A stretch of 64,000 nt of DNA from Haberlea rhodopensis (taxonomy: Eukaryota; Streptophyta; Magnoliopsida; Lamiales; Gesneriaceae), in the NCBI GenBank assembly GCA_907163345.1, contig CAJQUN010000411.1, forward strand, positions 248,001-312,000, written 5' to 3'. The stretch's first letter is position 1, and each line of letters begins with the position of its first letter. The notes below the pieces were generated by a model that saw nothing but the letters and a program-made list of their open reading frames with translations, ran no database searches and had not been told where the DNA came from. A program made the translations under genes and the position numbers. Shown here piece after piece: positions 9,217 to 22,047 of this stretch.

Positions 9217-11672
9217 TGTGATGACCAGGGATTATAGATGTTAATCCCGGAGTGTTAATAATCCATAAAGTTGTTTTACGTGGCGATTTGGAGTTTAATC
9301 GCGGTGTTGGGCCTTCTAGGCTCGTTTATTTGGGTAGTTGGGATCGTTGGATCCCGAGGTTGAGATTGTATTCTCATTACGGTGTAAAACCTAAGAGTTG
9401 GGTTTTTGATGTGTCTCGGGATCTGGGGTGCTTTGTGTGGGCACCGGTAGGGTTTTGGAGTTAGAGAGAGAGTTTTTGAAAACAGATGATTTTTAATGAA
9501 TCATGATGTATTTGTGGGGCTGTTAGTATTTCGGGGTATTTTTGCTATAAATACCAGTTGAACCCGAGATTTTAATTATTGGAAGCCTTTTTCTCCTCCA
9601 GCCCGTCACACTCTCTCCCCGCGTCTGCCCCTTTTCCCGTCGCCCCAGCCCCCGAGCGTAAAAGCGCCGCGCCCGCCGCCGTCCGGCCACCATCCGGCGC
9701 GTCCGGACCGCCGCTAGCTTCGTCTCTCCGAGGCGCAGCTTTCCACACCGGTAATTCGAAGTTTCGTCGCGATTTGCGTTCGGATTTTGCAGAAAAGCGC
9801 AGATGCCCAAATTCTAGGGTTTATCAGATTTCGACCGTTTTCCTTCCGATTTTCGATTGGGTAACCCTCCTTACCCATTTTTTGTTCTTCTCCTGTAATT
9901 CCCTGCTATTTTTGGGTGGATTTGGTTCGAATTTCTCGCTGTGTGCGTGAGGTTGTGTTCGAATTTTGGGGGTTTTGGCAGGGGGTGATGATTCTTGTTA
10001 TAGATCGATTATTTCATGTTTTAGGTGAATTATGGTGCTTGGTTGGGTTCGATTTGTGTTGTGGTTCGAAATTGTAGAGGGTGTTCTTGAACAATTTTCG
10101 ATAATGTCTCATTCGATTTCCCCTCCCTGCATATGCCCTGCCCCGGGTCTTTTAAATAGTTAATTGTCGTGTGTTGACAATATTTTTGAGGGTTATGGAT
10201 GTGCTTGAGCATGGGTTACATGTTCGTAAATAATTGTGAATTATTTATCGTGTTAGCACATCATTCCTCGGGGCATGGAACCCAAGCAAGGTTTGGCTTG
10301 GACTACGGAGATTTAAGGTACGTGCGGCGTACGAGCATTTCTTTATATGAGAGCATTTGTGAAATGCATAATGTATTTTAATTGCATTAGATGGTTGTGG
10401 GTATGGTTATATATATCTATATTTGTTGATATAACTATGGAACGACCTAATATTGACATTGCTGCCACAAGCGTGCGTAATACTAGAGTAGTATAACCTT
10501 ACATGATATATGGGGTACTGGTTTTATATGACCATTGTAGGGCATTGAGATGCCTGAGAATGACTGTGGAATCATGTAATCATTGTAAGACATTTGAGAT
10601 GTCTGAGTATAATGGAGAATTGGTAAAATAAATGCGAGGCATTTGAGCTATCTGTGATTGATAGCGAAGTTGAGAAATCAGTATTAGATATTGAGATATC
10701 TATATTTGTATGTATAATGAATTTGGAATCATTAATTATTGATATTTGAGAATCAGGCATACGATGAGTTAATCAATGTGTTGATTTACTGATTTTTGAG
10801 ATTTGATGAGTTTGATGATTGTGAGAACAGGGACAGTACACGGAATCCCGGATGAGGACGTTACCATCCAGGGAGTATCATTTAAAATTCATTAGTATTT
10901 ACTTTTGTTGTAAATTATGAATTTCATTATTGTGATTATGAGGTTTTGTGTATTGGTATGCTCACCCCGTTGGGGGCTGTCTCTGTTGGGGCAGGTGAAC
11001 ATGTACATCGATGGCTGTGGAGCTGAGCTCGAGCTGTTGATTGGATGTACTCCCAGGATCGTGGTACCAGGGCTTGATGGAGCACGGTATAGTATAGAGT
11101 ACTTATATACACCCGAGGGTTATATACACATTTATGATGCTCGCATGTGAGCACGGTTATACTTGTATATGGGTTGTATATAAAGGCATGCGCCTTTCTC
11201 TCTTTCATTCTATGTTGCATGCAATTAAGGGTAGAATTGCTAATGATATGAGAGTCATTGGTGTATTATGTAGGTGTTGAAACCCACTTATGTTGTCTTA
11301 TGTGTGGTGTCTTCCTTGGCTGGAAATTTACTTAGTGTTGCTGTATTCTGTTGAGTATGTGTTTTCCCTGGCCGGGAACTATATTATGTGATGTGCTTTT
11401 ATTTCGGGATGGCTCTATTTATGGGGAGACTCTGCCCAAATTTTTATAAAAGTCCACAATGTAAAAAGTGGTGTAATGGGGATTGAAATGGGCGAAATCT
11501 ATGAGTCTACTTGTTGGTAGAGATGATCTTAATGTTGAATATTAAAGAAATTTTGTAATTGCCATTCAATGGTAAAGTATCATCTGAGTTTCCCGATTGA
11601 TTTTATTGAAAGCATGTGCCACACATAATGATTAATACACTAATCAAGGGTTAAGGGCTTGGGGTCCTTACA
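9217..11672 (+). repeat. Element G LTR, first copy
   Basis: 2456 bp, TGTGATGACC...GGGTCCTTACA, followed by TTAG and a PBS. A TATA box lies 329 bp from the start, followed by a GC-rich CT-rich leader (9590-9740). It lacks the CGATCGATCG array that the related LTR of element I carries at an offset of about 750 bp. Confidence 0.92.
9546..9553 (+). promoter_or_regulatory. Element G LTR TATA box
   Basis: TATAAATA lies 329 bp inside the LTR. A matching TATA-like run lies at 332 bp in the related LTR I. The start of transcription is inferred to lie about 30 bp downstream, just before the CT-rich leader. Confidence 0.6.
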
Positions 11673-11676
11673 TTAG

Positions 11677-11688
11677 TGGTATCAGAGC
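11677..11688 (+). other. Element G primer-binding site
   Basis: TGGTATCAGAGC is an exact match to the initiator-Met tRNA complement, four bases after the LTR end. Confidence 0.9.
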
Positions 11689-12420
11689 AGTGGTTGCTCA
11701 TTGGGGCTGTTAAGGGCCTAGGAAGTTATTGATAGCACATATTTATGCATGATGGCAGTAATGTTGTACGACATAACTAATTGTTTATGTGCTTTTATGA
11801 TATGAAAAGTGGTATTGCTAACCATTGTGGTTGCAGAAATCGTGTGGAACACGATAGGATGGCATTAATAGTGATGTCTGGCACTCCGTGTGTTACGTGC
11901 CAAGGAATCTGATTTTGTAAGAAAATCAGGTAAAGGGATATTTCCTAGGTAACATGTCTTGGTAAACGTATTGACTTGCAAGTGGTTGCATATATGCATT
12001 GAATGTTTGATGCATAGCGTATATGGCTATTGTTGCTAACCATGATGGTTGCAGGTTACATGAAATATGGAGTATAAAAAGGAATGATGATTATACATTC
12101 CAGGAGTCTTGTTTATCACAGTGAGAATTTTTATACTTACGTTTTTACCGCTAAAAATGTGGAGCGGGAGGGGGGAGGCTCGCTTGCACATGGAGGCGGG
12201 GTATGCCATATAAGGGAGGATGAGATACCGCTTGTATGAAGAAGCTTATGCTTATACCGCTAAAAATGTGGAGCGGGAGGGGGGAGGCTCGCTTGCACAT
12301 GGAGGCGGGGTATGCCATACTAAGCGAGGATGAGATACCACTTGTATGAAGAAGCGAGGATGAGATGCCGATTGTTGTGATGATTCATCTCTTTGTGATG
12401 ATTGGCGATGGTTTACACCG
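11689..12420 (+). repeat. Element G leader with roughly 113-bp direct duplication
   Basis: No coding potential is visible. A segment containing ACCGCTAAAAATGTGGAGCG occurs twice in tandem (about 12144-12243 and 12257-12357). It is rich in the AGCG/CCGCT words that recur in the following minisatellite. Confidence 0.75.
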
Positions 12421-12839
12421 CCGGACACGGATGATAGTGGTGATGTATCCCGCTGTGTCGATTTATATTCATTTCTTTATGAGGACACGGATGATAGTGG
12501 TGATGTATTCCGCTATGTCGATCTATATTCATTTCTTTATGAGGACACGGATGATAGCGGTGATGTATTCCGCTGTGTCGATTTATATTCATTTCTTTAT
12601 GAGGACACGAATGATAGCGGTGATGTATTCCGCTGTGTCGATTTATATTCATTTCTTTATGAGGACACGGATGATAGCGGTGATGTATTCCGCTGTGTCG
12701 ATCTATATTCATTTCTTTATGAGGACACGGATGATAGCGGTGATGTATTCCGCTGTGTCGATCTATATTCATTTCTTTATGAGGACACGGATGATAGCGA
12801 CGATGTATTACGCTGTGTCGATGATGATGACTCATTCTT
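12421..12839 (+). repeat. 60-bp minisatellite, about 7 copies
   Basis: Seven nearly identical head-to-tail units of exactly 60 bp lie in the leader of element G. Each contains nested inverted repeats: GACAC...GTGTC outside and AGCGG-TGATGTATT-CCGCT inside, so every unit can fold into a hairpin. Because 60 is a multiple of three, all frames stay open and give spurious long ORFs on both strands. Confidence 0.95.
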
Positions 12840-13082
12840 CTATGATGATGGGCGATGATTCATACCGCCAGACACATGTATAGCGATGAGACATTCCGCT
12901 GTGTCGGTTGATGATGGTTCACGCCGTTGAGCATATGTATATGATGATTTACGATGACTCAATCTTCTATGAGGATTGGCGATGATTCGTGCCGCCGGAT
13001 ATGTTGATAGCGATGCCTCTTTCCGCTATTATGTGGACGATGATTCATGATCAGGTGTATAGCGAGGTTTCATGCCACTTAT
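12840..13082 (+). repeat. Degenerate AGCG/CCGCT repeat field
   Basis: Diverged relatives of the 60-bp unit continue here, with alternating AGCGATG, TTCCGCT and GCCGCC words. The field resumes after the MITE at about 13680-13850. Confidence 0.7.
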
Positions 13083-13679
13083 TATATGACTAGGGATGGC
13101 AACGAGGTGGGTTTGGGACGGTTTTGACCAATCCCAAGACCCGCCCCGCTACACATAAAACCCATACCCGCCCCGCCCCGCTTAGACCCGCCGGGTTCGC
13201 GGGTTTACCAGCCCCGCCCCGCAAACAATTTTTTTTTTATAAAAAAAAAAATTTGGTAGAAATTAATTTTGAAACACAAAAATTGAGTTTTGAGATTGAA
13301 TTTAATGTTTTCCTCTAGTAAATATTTATAATAAGCATCGTAAAACTATCTTTAAACTATCAAATATTTATTATTTAGTTTTTATTCCATTCAAAATGTT
13401 CAACTTCTTTACCATAAACATATGAATTCTGATATGAAATTAAACAATAACACATTATTGTACAATCAAAGAAGTGAAATGTATATTCAATATTAATTTT
13501 TTTTTTAAAAAAAATTAAAAATGCATAGCGGGGCGGGTGCGGAGCGGGTTCGGCCAATCCCAGGACCCGCCCCGCCCCGCTTCCAAACCCGGTTGAAGCG
13601 GGTTTGGACCCGCTCCGGCGGGTCAGGTTCAATACGGGTCCGGGTTTGGACCCGCCCCATTGCCATCCCTATATATGAC
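13083..13679. mobile_element. hAT-type MITE with 8-bp TSD
   Basis: A 581-bp body (13091-13671) is flanked by TATATGAC at 13083-13090 and 13672-13679. Termini are inverted: TAGGGATGGCAACG and the complement of CATTGCCATCCCTA. The subterminal parts are very GC-rich (repeated CCCGCCCCGC words) and the middle is AT-rich. An 8-bp TSD and this terminus are typical of hAT-derived plant MITEs. There is no transposase. It inserted into the AGCG repeat field of element G. Confidence 0.93.
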
Positions 13680-15178
13680 GAGGTATCATGCCGTCGATTC
13701 TATAGCGATGGATTGTGCCGCTATGTACTCAGCACAGGATTTTGCCGCCTTCGAGCGATGGGTGCTGATTACGCACTATTATTAAGTGACGGAGACAGGT
13801 ATGCCGCTATCTTGTTAGCGATGAGGTATGTGATATTGCTATTCTATTAGCATTATTATAGCTGGCATGCGTTGATATGCATGTTCATTATGACTATTTT
13901 ACTAGCATGGTGATGGATGACATACGTTGATGTACATGGACCGTCACGAGTTGACTAGGCTGTTTAGATGTCATTGTTGACATGTATCGTCACTAGTTGA
14001 CGATGCCTTAGATGCCATGAGTGGGCGTGTGTCATCACGGGATGACGATGACGATGGTGTAGGCGGTGTTTTTTTTTTACATGCATCATCGTTACGATGA
14101 ACAATGCGTTGAGTATACGTATTCAGTTGTATGATTTGGGTGCCAGTGCCGAGCACAAGGTGGTGTCTACGTCACCGGTTGACGTGACCCTTATACCGAG
14201 CGGGTTGCTCGAGAAATGGATGGACGCGCTGTACTTGTGATTGTACCGCAGCATATGTTTGAGGTGATCATGTTACGAGTGGTGATACCCTTGGGGTATG
14301 CTCGTTGGAATGGCTTTTTAGCCATGTTTTTGACAACAGGAGTAATCATGGAGGAAATTACTCGCTTTCTGTCGATATGACATGTGGTAGACATGGTCAC
14401 ACCACCCTTGAGGGTGTAGAATGGGTCCTAAAGGATTAGGATCAGGTTACGATAAGTACATAGGGACACTGGAGTGTCCAGAGTGTATCGACATTAGAGG
14501 AATGTTGGGTAAAGACCCACTACTCTATTGATTTTTTCTTCCCACGGTATGGTATGCCGTGCGGAAACGTCCGTCTTGTTGGTAGGTTTGAGGTAAACCT
14601 ATAGAGGCAGAGACTAGTTTGTCTGTCGCGTGTGTGCAGCACCATGATGGGCTTTCTAGAGCCGTTATACTGCTCGTTGGAACCAAGTTTAGCAAATCGT
14701 AAGGTGATACGATGTGGATTGTGGTGGACTCTAGTAGTCACCACGTCATTTGAGGTTGAGGTTGTGCATACCTCACTGAAACGTGTATACGTTTATGTGA
14801 ATCTTGGTGAGACTTGTCTGGGACAGCTCATGATGCTGGAGTACCAACAAGAGAGTCATCAAGTCGTTGTTGACTCGGTCCGAGGGCATCCGTGTATTTG
14901 GGATGCAATGGGTGTTATTGTATCCAGTTTTTCCGAACGGTGGTTCGAGACTAGTGGGTCTCGAGTTCGATGGCACTTCCCTTGTGTGGAAGGAGGTAGT
15001 ATTATACCTATTTGGGAATCTTTGAAAGATTCGGTAAGTTGGTGCATGTGGTGTTGATTTTGGGAATCACGCCGTGTTGTTGATCGTCGATTATCATTCT
15101 CCACTGGATGGGAATGACTCAGAATTGACGGTTGTGTTTGGGGCTTAGTGGTATGTTGTAGATACCCGAGCCAAGTGC
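13680..15178 (+). other. Element G internal non-coding region
   Basis: No gag or pol domain was recognised in either strand. It starts with AGCG/CCGCT words, passes through a GA/TG-rich stretch with several TGACGATG-like words (13960-14100), then unique-looking sequence. The longest open frame (14632-15057, plus) has no motif I recognise and is probably chance. Confidence 0.5.
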
Positions 15179-16133
15179 ATTGAGTATGCATGTAGTGTCT
15201 GTGCTTAGGCAGGTATACCGGTGAGTATACGGATGCCAGTTATCGATTTCTTTTGTCAAGCATAGAGTTATGCTGTGTTTGGGTGGTTAAATCTCTGATG
15301 AGAGATATGGAACACCTTGAGATTGGGAATCTCCATGGCACGATAAATTATGAGGAATAATCGTGAAGTTAGTTGACTCCCTTTGAAGAAGGATTATCTC
15401 GTGTGGGTTGAGGTATTTCCTTGTTGGTGTTTTCCTCTGAGTTATGCGATAGCCTTCCCAAGTTTGGATTGTTAAATCCTAGGATTATCAAGGGATGGCA
15501 GGAATTCGGATTGGTTGGGTGTCGCTGTTGACACGAGTGATGAGGATGCAGAGGGTCTATTGCATGTCCTTTCAGAAATTGCGACTCTGTGGAGTCTCGA
15601 ATGTTTATTTTTGATCAGGATGTGATTCTTGGAACATCCGGAAGTGGACATCTTGTGAGATGTATTTTTGTGTGAATTTGCGGCCGTGAGTTGTCCAAAT
15701 TGAGTTGCAATGATGCGACTGCTCCTTTGATGGAGGAGGTTTGAAAAGTGGAAACCAGGGTTGGTATGTGTACACCGTGGTATACTAGAGTTTCCCTTGT
15801 AACGATGTATGTTAGACATCGTGAGTCAAGGTAGAGACGTCATTGAATGATATCTACGATAGAATCGGGAGCGATTCGAATCCTTGCAGTTTCAGTTAAC
15901 TAACTGCTTTTGGATTGTTAGCGTTATGTTGTGCCGACGCTCTTTCGTTTTTGGTGGACTGGAAGGTTTATTTCATTCCAGAGTTTGGTGCGAGGTACGT
16001 ACCCTCGCGTTTATTAATACGATTCTGATATGGTCAAGAATCGAGGTTATGGCTTCATGTTGTTGTGTAGCCTGGGTGTTACGTGATACACCGGTACTAA
16101 TTTCGAGGACGAAATTCTTTTAGTGGGGGATAT
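15179..16133 (+). other. Element G internal 3' end with hairpin and polypurine tract
   Basis: It is the intact copy of the segment at 8264-9216. The hairpin AATTTCG-AGGA-CGAAATT (16099-16116) precedes the purine tract AGTGGGGGATAT, which abuts the LTR at 16134. The same hairpin precedes the polypurine tract in chromoviruses C and D. Confidence 0.8.
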
Positions 16134-18585
16134 TGTGATGACCAGGGATTATAGATGTTAATCCCGGAGTGTTAATAATCCCTAAAGTTGTTTTACGTGG
16201 CGATTTGGAGTTTAATCGCGGTGTTGGGCCTTCTAGGCTCGTTTATTTGGGTAGCTGGGATCGTTGGATCTCGAGGTTGAGATTGTATTCTCATTACAGT
16301 GTAAAACCTAAGAGTTGGGTTTTTGATGTGTCTCGGGATCTGGGGTGCTTTGTGTGGGCACCGGTAGGGGGTTTTGGAGTTAGAGAGAGAGTTTTTGAAA
16401 ACAGATGATTTTTAATGATCATGATGTATTTGTGGGGCTGTTAGTATTTCGGGGTATTTTTGCTATAAATACCAGTTGAACCCGAGATTTTAATTATTGG
16501 AAGCCTTTTTCTCCTCCAGCCCGTCACACTCTCTCCCCGCGTCTGCCCCTTTTCCCGTTGCCCCATCCCCCGAGCATAAAAGCGCCGCGCCCGCCGCCGT
16601 CCGGCCACCATCCGGCGCGTCCGGACCGCCGCTAGCTTCGTCTCTCCGAGGCGCAGCTTTCCACACCGGTAATTCGAAGTTTCGTCGCGATTTGCGTTCG
16701 GATTTTGCAGAAAAGCGCAGATGCCCAAATTCTAGGGTTTATCAGATTTCGACCGTTTTCCTTCCGATTTTCGATTGGGTAACCCTCCTTACCCCTTTTT
16801 TGTTCTTCTCCTGTAATTCCCTGCTATTTTTGGGTGGATTTGGTTCGAATTTCTCGCTGTGTGCGTGAGGTTGTGTTCGAATTTTGGGGGTTTTGGCAGG
16901 GGGTGATGATTCTTGTTATAGATCGATTATTTCATGTTTAGGTGAATTATGGTGCTTGGTTGGGTTCGATTTGTGTTGTTGTTCGAAATTGTAGAGGGTG
17001 TTCTTGAACAATTTTCGATAATGTCTCATTCGATTTCCCCTCCCTGCATATGCCCTGCCCCGGGTCTTTTAAATAGTTAATTGTCGTGTGTTGACAATAT
17101 TTTTGAGGGTTATGGATGTGCTTGAGCATGGGTTACATGTTCGTAAATAATTGTGAATTATTTATCGTGTTAGCACATCATTCCTCGGGGCATGGAACCC
17201 AAGCAATGTTTGGCTTGGACTACGGAGATTTAAGGTACGTGCGACGTACGAGCATTTCTTTATATGAGAGCATTTGTGAAATGCATAATGTATTTTAATT
17301 GCATTAGATTGTTGTGGGTATGGTTATATATATATGTGTTGATATAACTATGGAACGACCTAATCTTGACATCGCTGCCACAAGCGTGCGTAATACTAGA
17401 GTAGTATAACCTTACATGATATATGGGGTACTGGTTTTACATGACCATTGTAGGGCATTGAGATGCCTGAGAATGACTGTGGAATCATGTAATCATTGTA
17501 AGACATTTGAGATGTCTGAGTATAATGGAGAATTGGTAAAATAAATGCGAGGCATTTGAGCTATCTGTGATTGATAGCGAAGTTGAGAAATCAGTATTAG
17601 ATATTGAGATATCTATATTTGTATGTATAATGAATTTGGAATCATTAATTATTGATATTTGAGAATCAGGCATACGACTAGTTAATCAATGTGTTGATTT
17701 ACTGATTTTTGAGATTTGATGAGTTTGATGATTGTGAGAACAGGGACAGTACACGGAATCCCGGATGAGGACGTTGCCATCCAGGGAGTATCGTTTAAAA
17801 TTCATTAGTATTTACTTTTGTTGTAAATTATGAATTTCATTATTGTGATTATGAGGTTTTGTGTATTGGTATGCTCACCCCGTTGGGGGCTGTCTCTGTT
17901 GGGGCAGGTGAACAGGTACATCGATGGCTGTGGAGCTGAGCTCGAGCTGTTGATTGGATGTACTCCCAGGATCGTGGTACCAGGGCTTGATGGAGCACGG
18001 TATCGTATAGAGTACTTATATACACCCGAGGGTTATATACACATTTATGATGCTCGCATGTAAGCACGATTATACTTGTATATGGGTTGTATATAAAGGC
18101 ATGAGCCTTTCTCTCTTTCATTCTATGTTGCATGCAATTAAGGGTAGAATTGCTAATGATATGAGAGTCATTGGTGTATTATGTAGGTGTTGAAACCCAC
18201 TTATGTTGTCTTATGTGTGGTGTCTTCCCTGGCTGGGAATTTACTTAGTGTTGCTGTATTCTGTTGAGTATGTGTGTTCCCTGGCCGGGAACTATATTAT
18301 GTGATGTGCTTTTATTTCGGGATGGCTCTATTTATGGGGAGACTCTGCCCAAATTTTTATAAAAGTCCACAATGTAAAAAGTGGTGTAATGGGGATGGAA
18401 ATGGGCGAAATCTATGAGTCTACTTGTTGGTAGAGATGATCTTAATGTTGAATATTAAAGAAATTTTGTAATTGCCATTCAATGGTAAAGTATCATCTGA
18501 GTTTCCCGATTGATTTTATTGAAAGCATGTGCCACACATAATGATTAATACACTAATCAAGGGTTAAGGGCTTGGTGTCCTTACA
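16134..18585 (+). repeat. Element G LTR, second copy
   Basis: 2452 bp, nearly identical to 9217-11672, with the TATA box at 16464-16471. It is followed by ATATG (18586-18590), which is the expected TSD site within F1, since F2 has GTTATATGAGTG at the same place. The matching left copy is lost. Confidence 0.92.
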
Positions 18586-19729
18586 ATATGAGTGTCATAA
18601 GCAAATCTTATAGTTATAATAGTGTATGTAATCCTTACGACTTGAGATCATCTGAGATCCCAACATAAGGAGTTATGTATCTTGATATTGTCAAACGTTA
18701 CCTGTAACAGGGTAAACTATAAAGACAACTAGTGGATACACTACGAATTATGTAGAGGGATGTTGATTGATCGAGATAGGATTTGTCCCTCCTATATAAC
18801 AGGAGAAGTGTTGGGCCCTTGATCAAGTGAGACTAAAATGCATGGCCATGCTCGAATAAGTCGATATATGATATCGAGCTTATTCGTTTATTCTAGTTCT
18901 ACTTGGGGATCAAGAAATAAAATATTGAATATACGAGTATGACTATTCCATGACTCGTGTTCAATCTAAACACATTGGACAAAGGGATTAAGTTACAAGG
19001 TTAATATTATCACAGTCCATAGGTTATGTCGATTCAATGACATTCTTGTAACTTGGGTAGCCTTGATGTGTTGCTAGATACCGCTCATTGCTTGTGACAT
19101 AAAATTAGATTTTATGTCATTGCCAACATTGCAAGATCCTATCGGGTCGCACAAAAGATTAAATCGATAAAGGGAGATTAAGTCCATTGGATGAATTAAT
19201 TTAATTAAGATGAGTCTTAATTATAACATATGTGTGGATTTAATTAAAATTGGTTTATGGGACAAATAAGGCTTTTTGAAAGCCCTTAATTAAATCATAT
19301 ACTCGATGTATATTAGGCCATTAAAGGTAATGGAATGATTAAGAGTTAATATTATAACCTAATATCCTTCAACCACAAAAAGCTTTCGGCCGCCTCTAAC
19401 CTAGAACCCACGGCCACCACCGCCGCCGCCAAGTTCGGATTTCGGCCGCCGTTTATAGGCTAGTTGAACCGTGTGTGGTTTTTGGTTTCGGTTGAAGAAC
19501 AAGTCTAGCAACTTGTTCTTTAACATCCCTTTTGATTTGATCGTGTGGATACCGTAGAGACAAAGGTGAAAATCTTTGTTCGTGACTCGTGGTTTAGCAT
19601 CGAGGATTCGGCTTCAAACACGCTACAAGGGTATGATTCTATTAAATATCGATATGATTACTTTGTATAGGTCCTTGGTAGGAATCCAATTTTATTTTCC
19701 GCTGCGTTTTGCTTGATTGGATTCCTAAC
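18586..19729 (+). repeat. Copia-type LTR fragment F1
   Basis: It matches LTR F2 from F2 position 20960 onward and ends GGATTCCTAACA. The first 337 bp are missing because element G interrupts it. It abuts the copia B LTR at 19730. The GC-rich GGCCGCC stretch near 19385-19450 is shared with F2. Confidence 0.85.
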
Positions 19730-20078
19730 AAATCCAGCTGAATCAGGGTTGTACAACAGGATTGTATTACTCAAAGTCTTCTAGTGAATCCTTCCTCCCA
19801 AGGAAGAAGGGGAGACGTAGAAGCGTTGTGCTTCGAACTTCCAGAAACAATTCTTGTATCATTTACTTTCTACAATTTACCATTCAGTTATTATTACTCA
19901 CAAGTCTAGCAGACGTCTTCCGCACTATTATCAGTGTCATTGACTTGCAACTAATTAAGAAGCTACTGCAGTACTTAACAGTCTGAAGTAACAAAGAAGA
20001 ATCGAATTTGAGTGTAGTGTTTAGACAACCCCCCCCCCCCCCCCCCCCCCCGCCGAAACACTTTCTCCGATCCTAACA
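19730..20078 (+). repeat. Copia B 5' LTR, last 349 bp
   Basis: It matches the end of the 3' LTR (56648-56975) and ends GATCCTAACA. It contains a 23-bp C run (20029-20051) where the 3' LTR has six C and copia A seven. The 5' part is missing beyond F1. Confidence 0.88.
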
Positions 20079-20080
20079 AG

Positions 20081-20092
20081 TTGTATCAGAGC
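20081..20092 (+). other. Copia B primer-binding site
   Basis: TTGTATCAGAGC is an initiator-Met-type site with one mismatch, two bases after the LTR. Confidence 0.8.
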
Positions 20093-20127
20093 AAGGTCTT
20101 CTCAATCTTGAGAAATACTAAAAACTG

Positions 20128-20622
20128 ATGGCCTCATTCAGTAAGATTCCCATGTTCAAGAAAGATGAATACGATTACTGGAGAATTCGTACACAATCAC
20201 ATCTGAGTGCTCAGACGATGACATGTGGTTCGTCATCATTGATGGACCAATGAACATCATGAAGATCAACACAACAGCTGCCATTACTAGTGGTGAACCT
20301 CAGATGGTCGTAAAGGACAGAGCATCCTGGACAAATGAGGAAAAGAAAAAAGCAAATCTGGACAACATGGCTAAAGACATATTGTTCAAAACATCGGACA
20401 AAAATTTGTTCAACAAAATTAAGATGTGTCCCATTGCTAAAGTCATCTGGGAAAAGATTGCTCAGCTGTGTGAAGGGCATGACCAAACCAAGGAAAACAA
20501 GCTCACTGTCGCTCTACAGAAGTTCAAAAACATCAAAATGATGTCTGGAGAAACTCTCAGTGAGTATGATGAAAGAGTAACTGGAATCATCAATGAACTC
20601 AACATCCTAGTAAGGATCTATC
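20128..20622 (+). pseudogene. gag: Copia B gag, N-terminal part
   Basis: The start MASFSKIPMFKKDEYD matches copia A. A small deletion near 20213 shifts the frame, and the remainder continues from 20223 (MWFVIIDGPM, ALQKFKNIKM, SEYDERV). Solo LTR F2 interrupts it at 20622. The TSD CTATC is at 20618-20622 and 22043-22047. Confidence 0.88.
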
Positions 20623-22042
20623 TATTGGGATATGCCCTAAGACAACTCATTAGATGATTGTTTATGACATACAATGTATTATGGTTTTATTAATAGCAAT
20701 TCATTATTATATATTATTCGAGTATTTGTGTAATATGAATTAACATATAAGTTAATGTCCTTAGGATAATATTGTATTGTTCTTAAAGATTGTCCATAGT
20801 CAAGTATTATCATGAATCGGGATAATGATAATGCATTGAGACTAGTATGTTTTGATTGATGAATTGTTCATAGATATGAGATATCAAATCAACACATGGG
20901 TACATGTTAGAGAACACTGTACTGGACAGACCCACGGTGAGAATGCTACATAGATAGTTATATGAGTGTCATAAGCAATTCTCATAGTGATAATAGTGTA
21001 TGTATCTTGATATTGTCAAACGTTACCTGTAACAGGGTAACTATAAAGACAACTATTGGATATACTACGAATTATGTAGAGGGATGTTGATTGATCAAGA
21101 TAGGATTTGTCCCTCCTATATAACAGGAGAAGTGTTTGGGCCCTTGATCAAGTGAGACTAAAATGCATGGCCATGCTCGAATGAGTCGATATGTGATATC
21201 GAGCTTATTCGTTTATTCTAGTTCTACTTGGGGATCAAGAAATAAAAGATTGAATATACGAGTATGACTATTCCATGACTCGTGTTCAATCTAAACACAT
21301 TGGACAGAGGGATTAAGTTACATGGTTAATATTATCACAGTCCATAGGTTATGTCGAGTCAATGACATTCTTGTAATTTGGGTAGCCTTGATGTGTTGCT
21401 AGATACCGCTCATTGCTTGTGACATAAAATTAGATTTTATGTCACTGTCAACATTGCAAGATCCTATCGGGTCACACAAAAGATTAAATCGTTAAAGGGA
21501 GATAAAATTCATTGGATGAATTAATTTAATGAATAAGAGTCTTAATTATATATTATATATATGTGGATTTAATTAAATGTTGGTTATGGGCCAATGGATT
21601 TTTGAAAGCCTTTAATTAATCCATGTATTAGATATATAATAGTTTATTAGGTTTGAGTTTAGTTATGCATTACACCACAATTCTTATAACCTAAAAAAAA
21701 AAAAGCCACGGCCGCCGCCTTGTTCGAAGCACTCGGCCACCGCCGCCTTGTTCTTCACGGCCGCCTTTGTCCGGTTATTGTAACTGTGTGGTTTTTGATT
21801 CGTTGAAGATCAAGTCTAGCAACTTGTTCTTCAACACCCTTTTCGATTTGATCGTGTGGATACCGTAGAGACAAATGTGCAAATCTTTGTTCGTGACTTG
21901 TGGTGTTGCAACGAGGATTATGCTTCAAACACGCTACAAGGGTATGATTCTATTCAATCTCGATATGATTACTTTGTATAGGTCCGTGATAGGAATCCAG
22001 TTTTTATTTTCCGCTGCGTATTGCTTGATCGGATTCCTAACA
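20623..22042 (+). repeat. Solo LTR F2, copia type
   Basis: 1420 bp flanked by the exact 5-bp TSD CTATC. The start reads TATTGGGAT, apparently a mutated TGTTGGGAT; the end is GGATTCCTAACA. It is nearly identical to F1 over the shared 1.1 kb, and its 3' end resembles the LTR of copia K. Confidence 0.9.
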
Positions 22043-22047
22043 CTATC

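Larger units (their letters stand above)
8264..18585 (+). mobile_element. Element G: non-coding chromovirus derivative, tandem internal-LTR units
   Basis: The order is partial internal 3' end (8264-9216), LTR (9217-11672), full internal region (11673-16133), LTR (16134-18585). The partial segment is a near copy of 15179-16133. This is the footprint of a former LTR-internal-LTR-internal-LTR chain whose left part is deleted. Ends are TGTGATGACC and GGTCCTTACA, the PBS is initiator-Met type, and a chromovirus 3' hairpin and purine tract are present. No gag or pol motif is found in any frame of the 4.46-kb internal region, so it fits the LARD definition. The two LTRs differ at few positions, so the unit is young. 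Confidence 0.85.

Noticed and set aside
9579..9950. GC-rich 123-codon ORF, also present at 16497-16868
   Set aside because: It lies in the transcribed leader of LTR G and exists twice because the LTRs are copies. Composition is that of a CT-rich leader, with no known domain.
12365..12883. 172-codon repetitive ORF and its antisense partner
   Set aside because: Produced by the 60-bp repeat, which keeps all frames open. No start context, homology or conservation outside the repeat.
14632..15057. 141-codon plus-strand ORF in element G internal region
   Set aside because: No recognisable motif; competing ORFs on the opposite strand; the surrounding region is non-coding. Probably chance.
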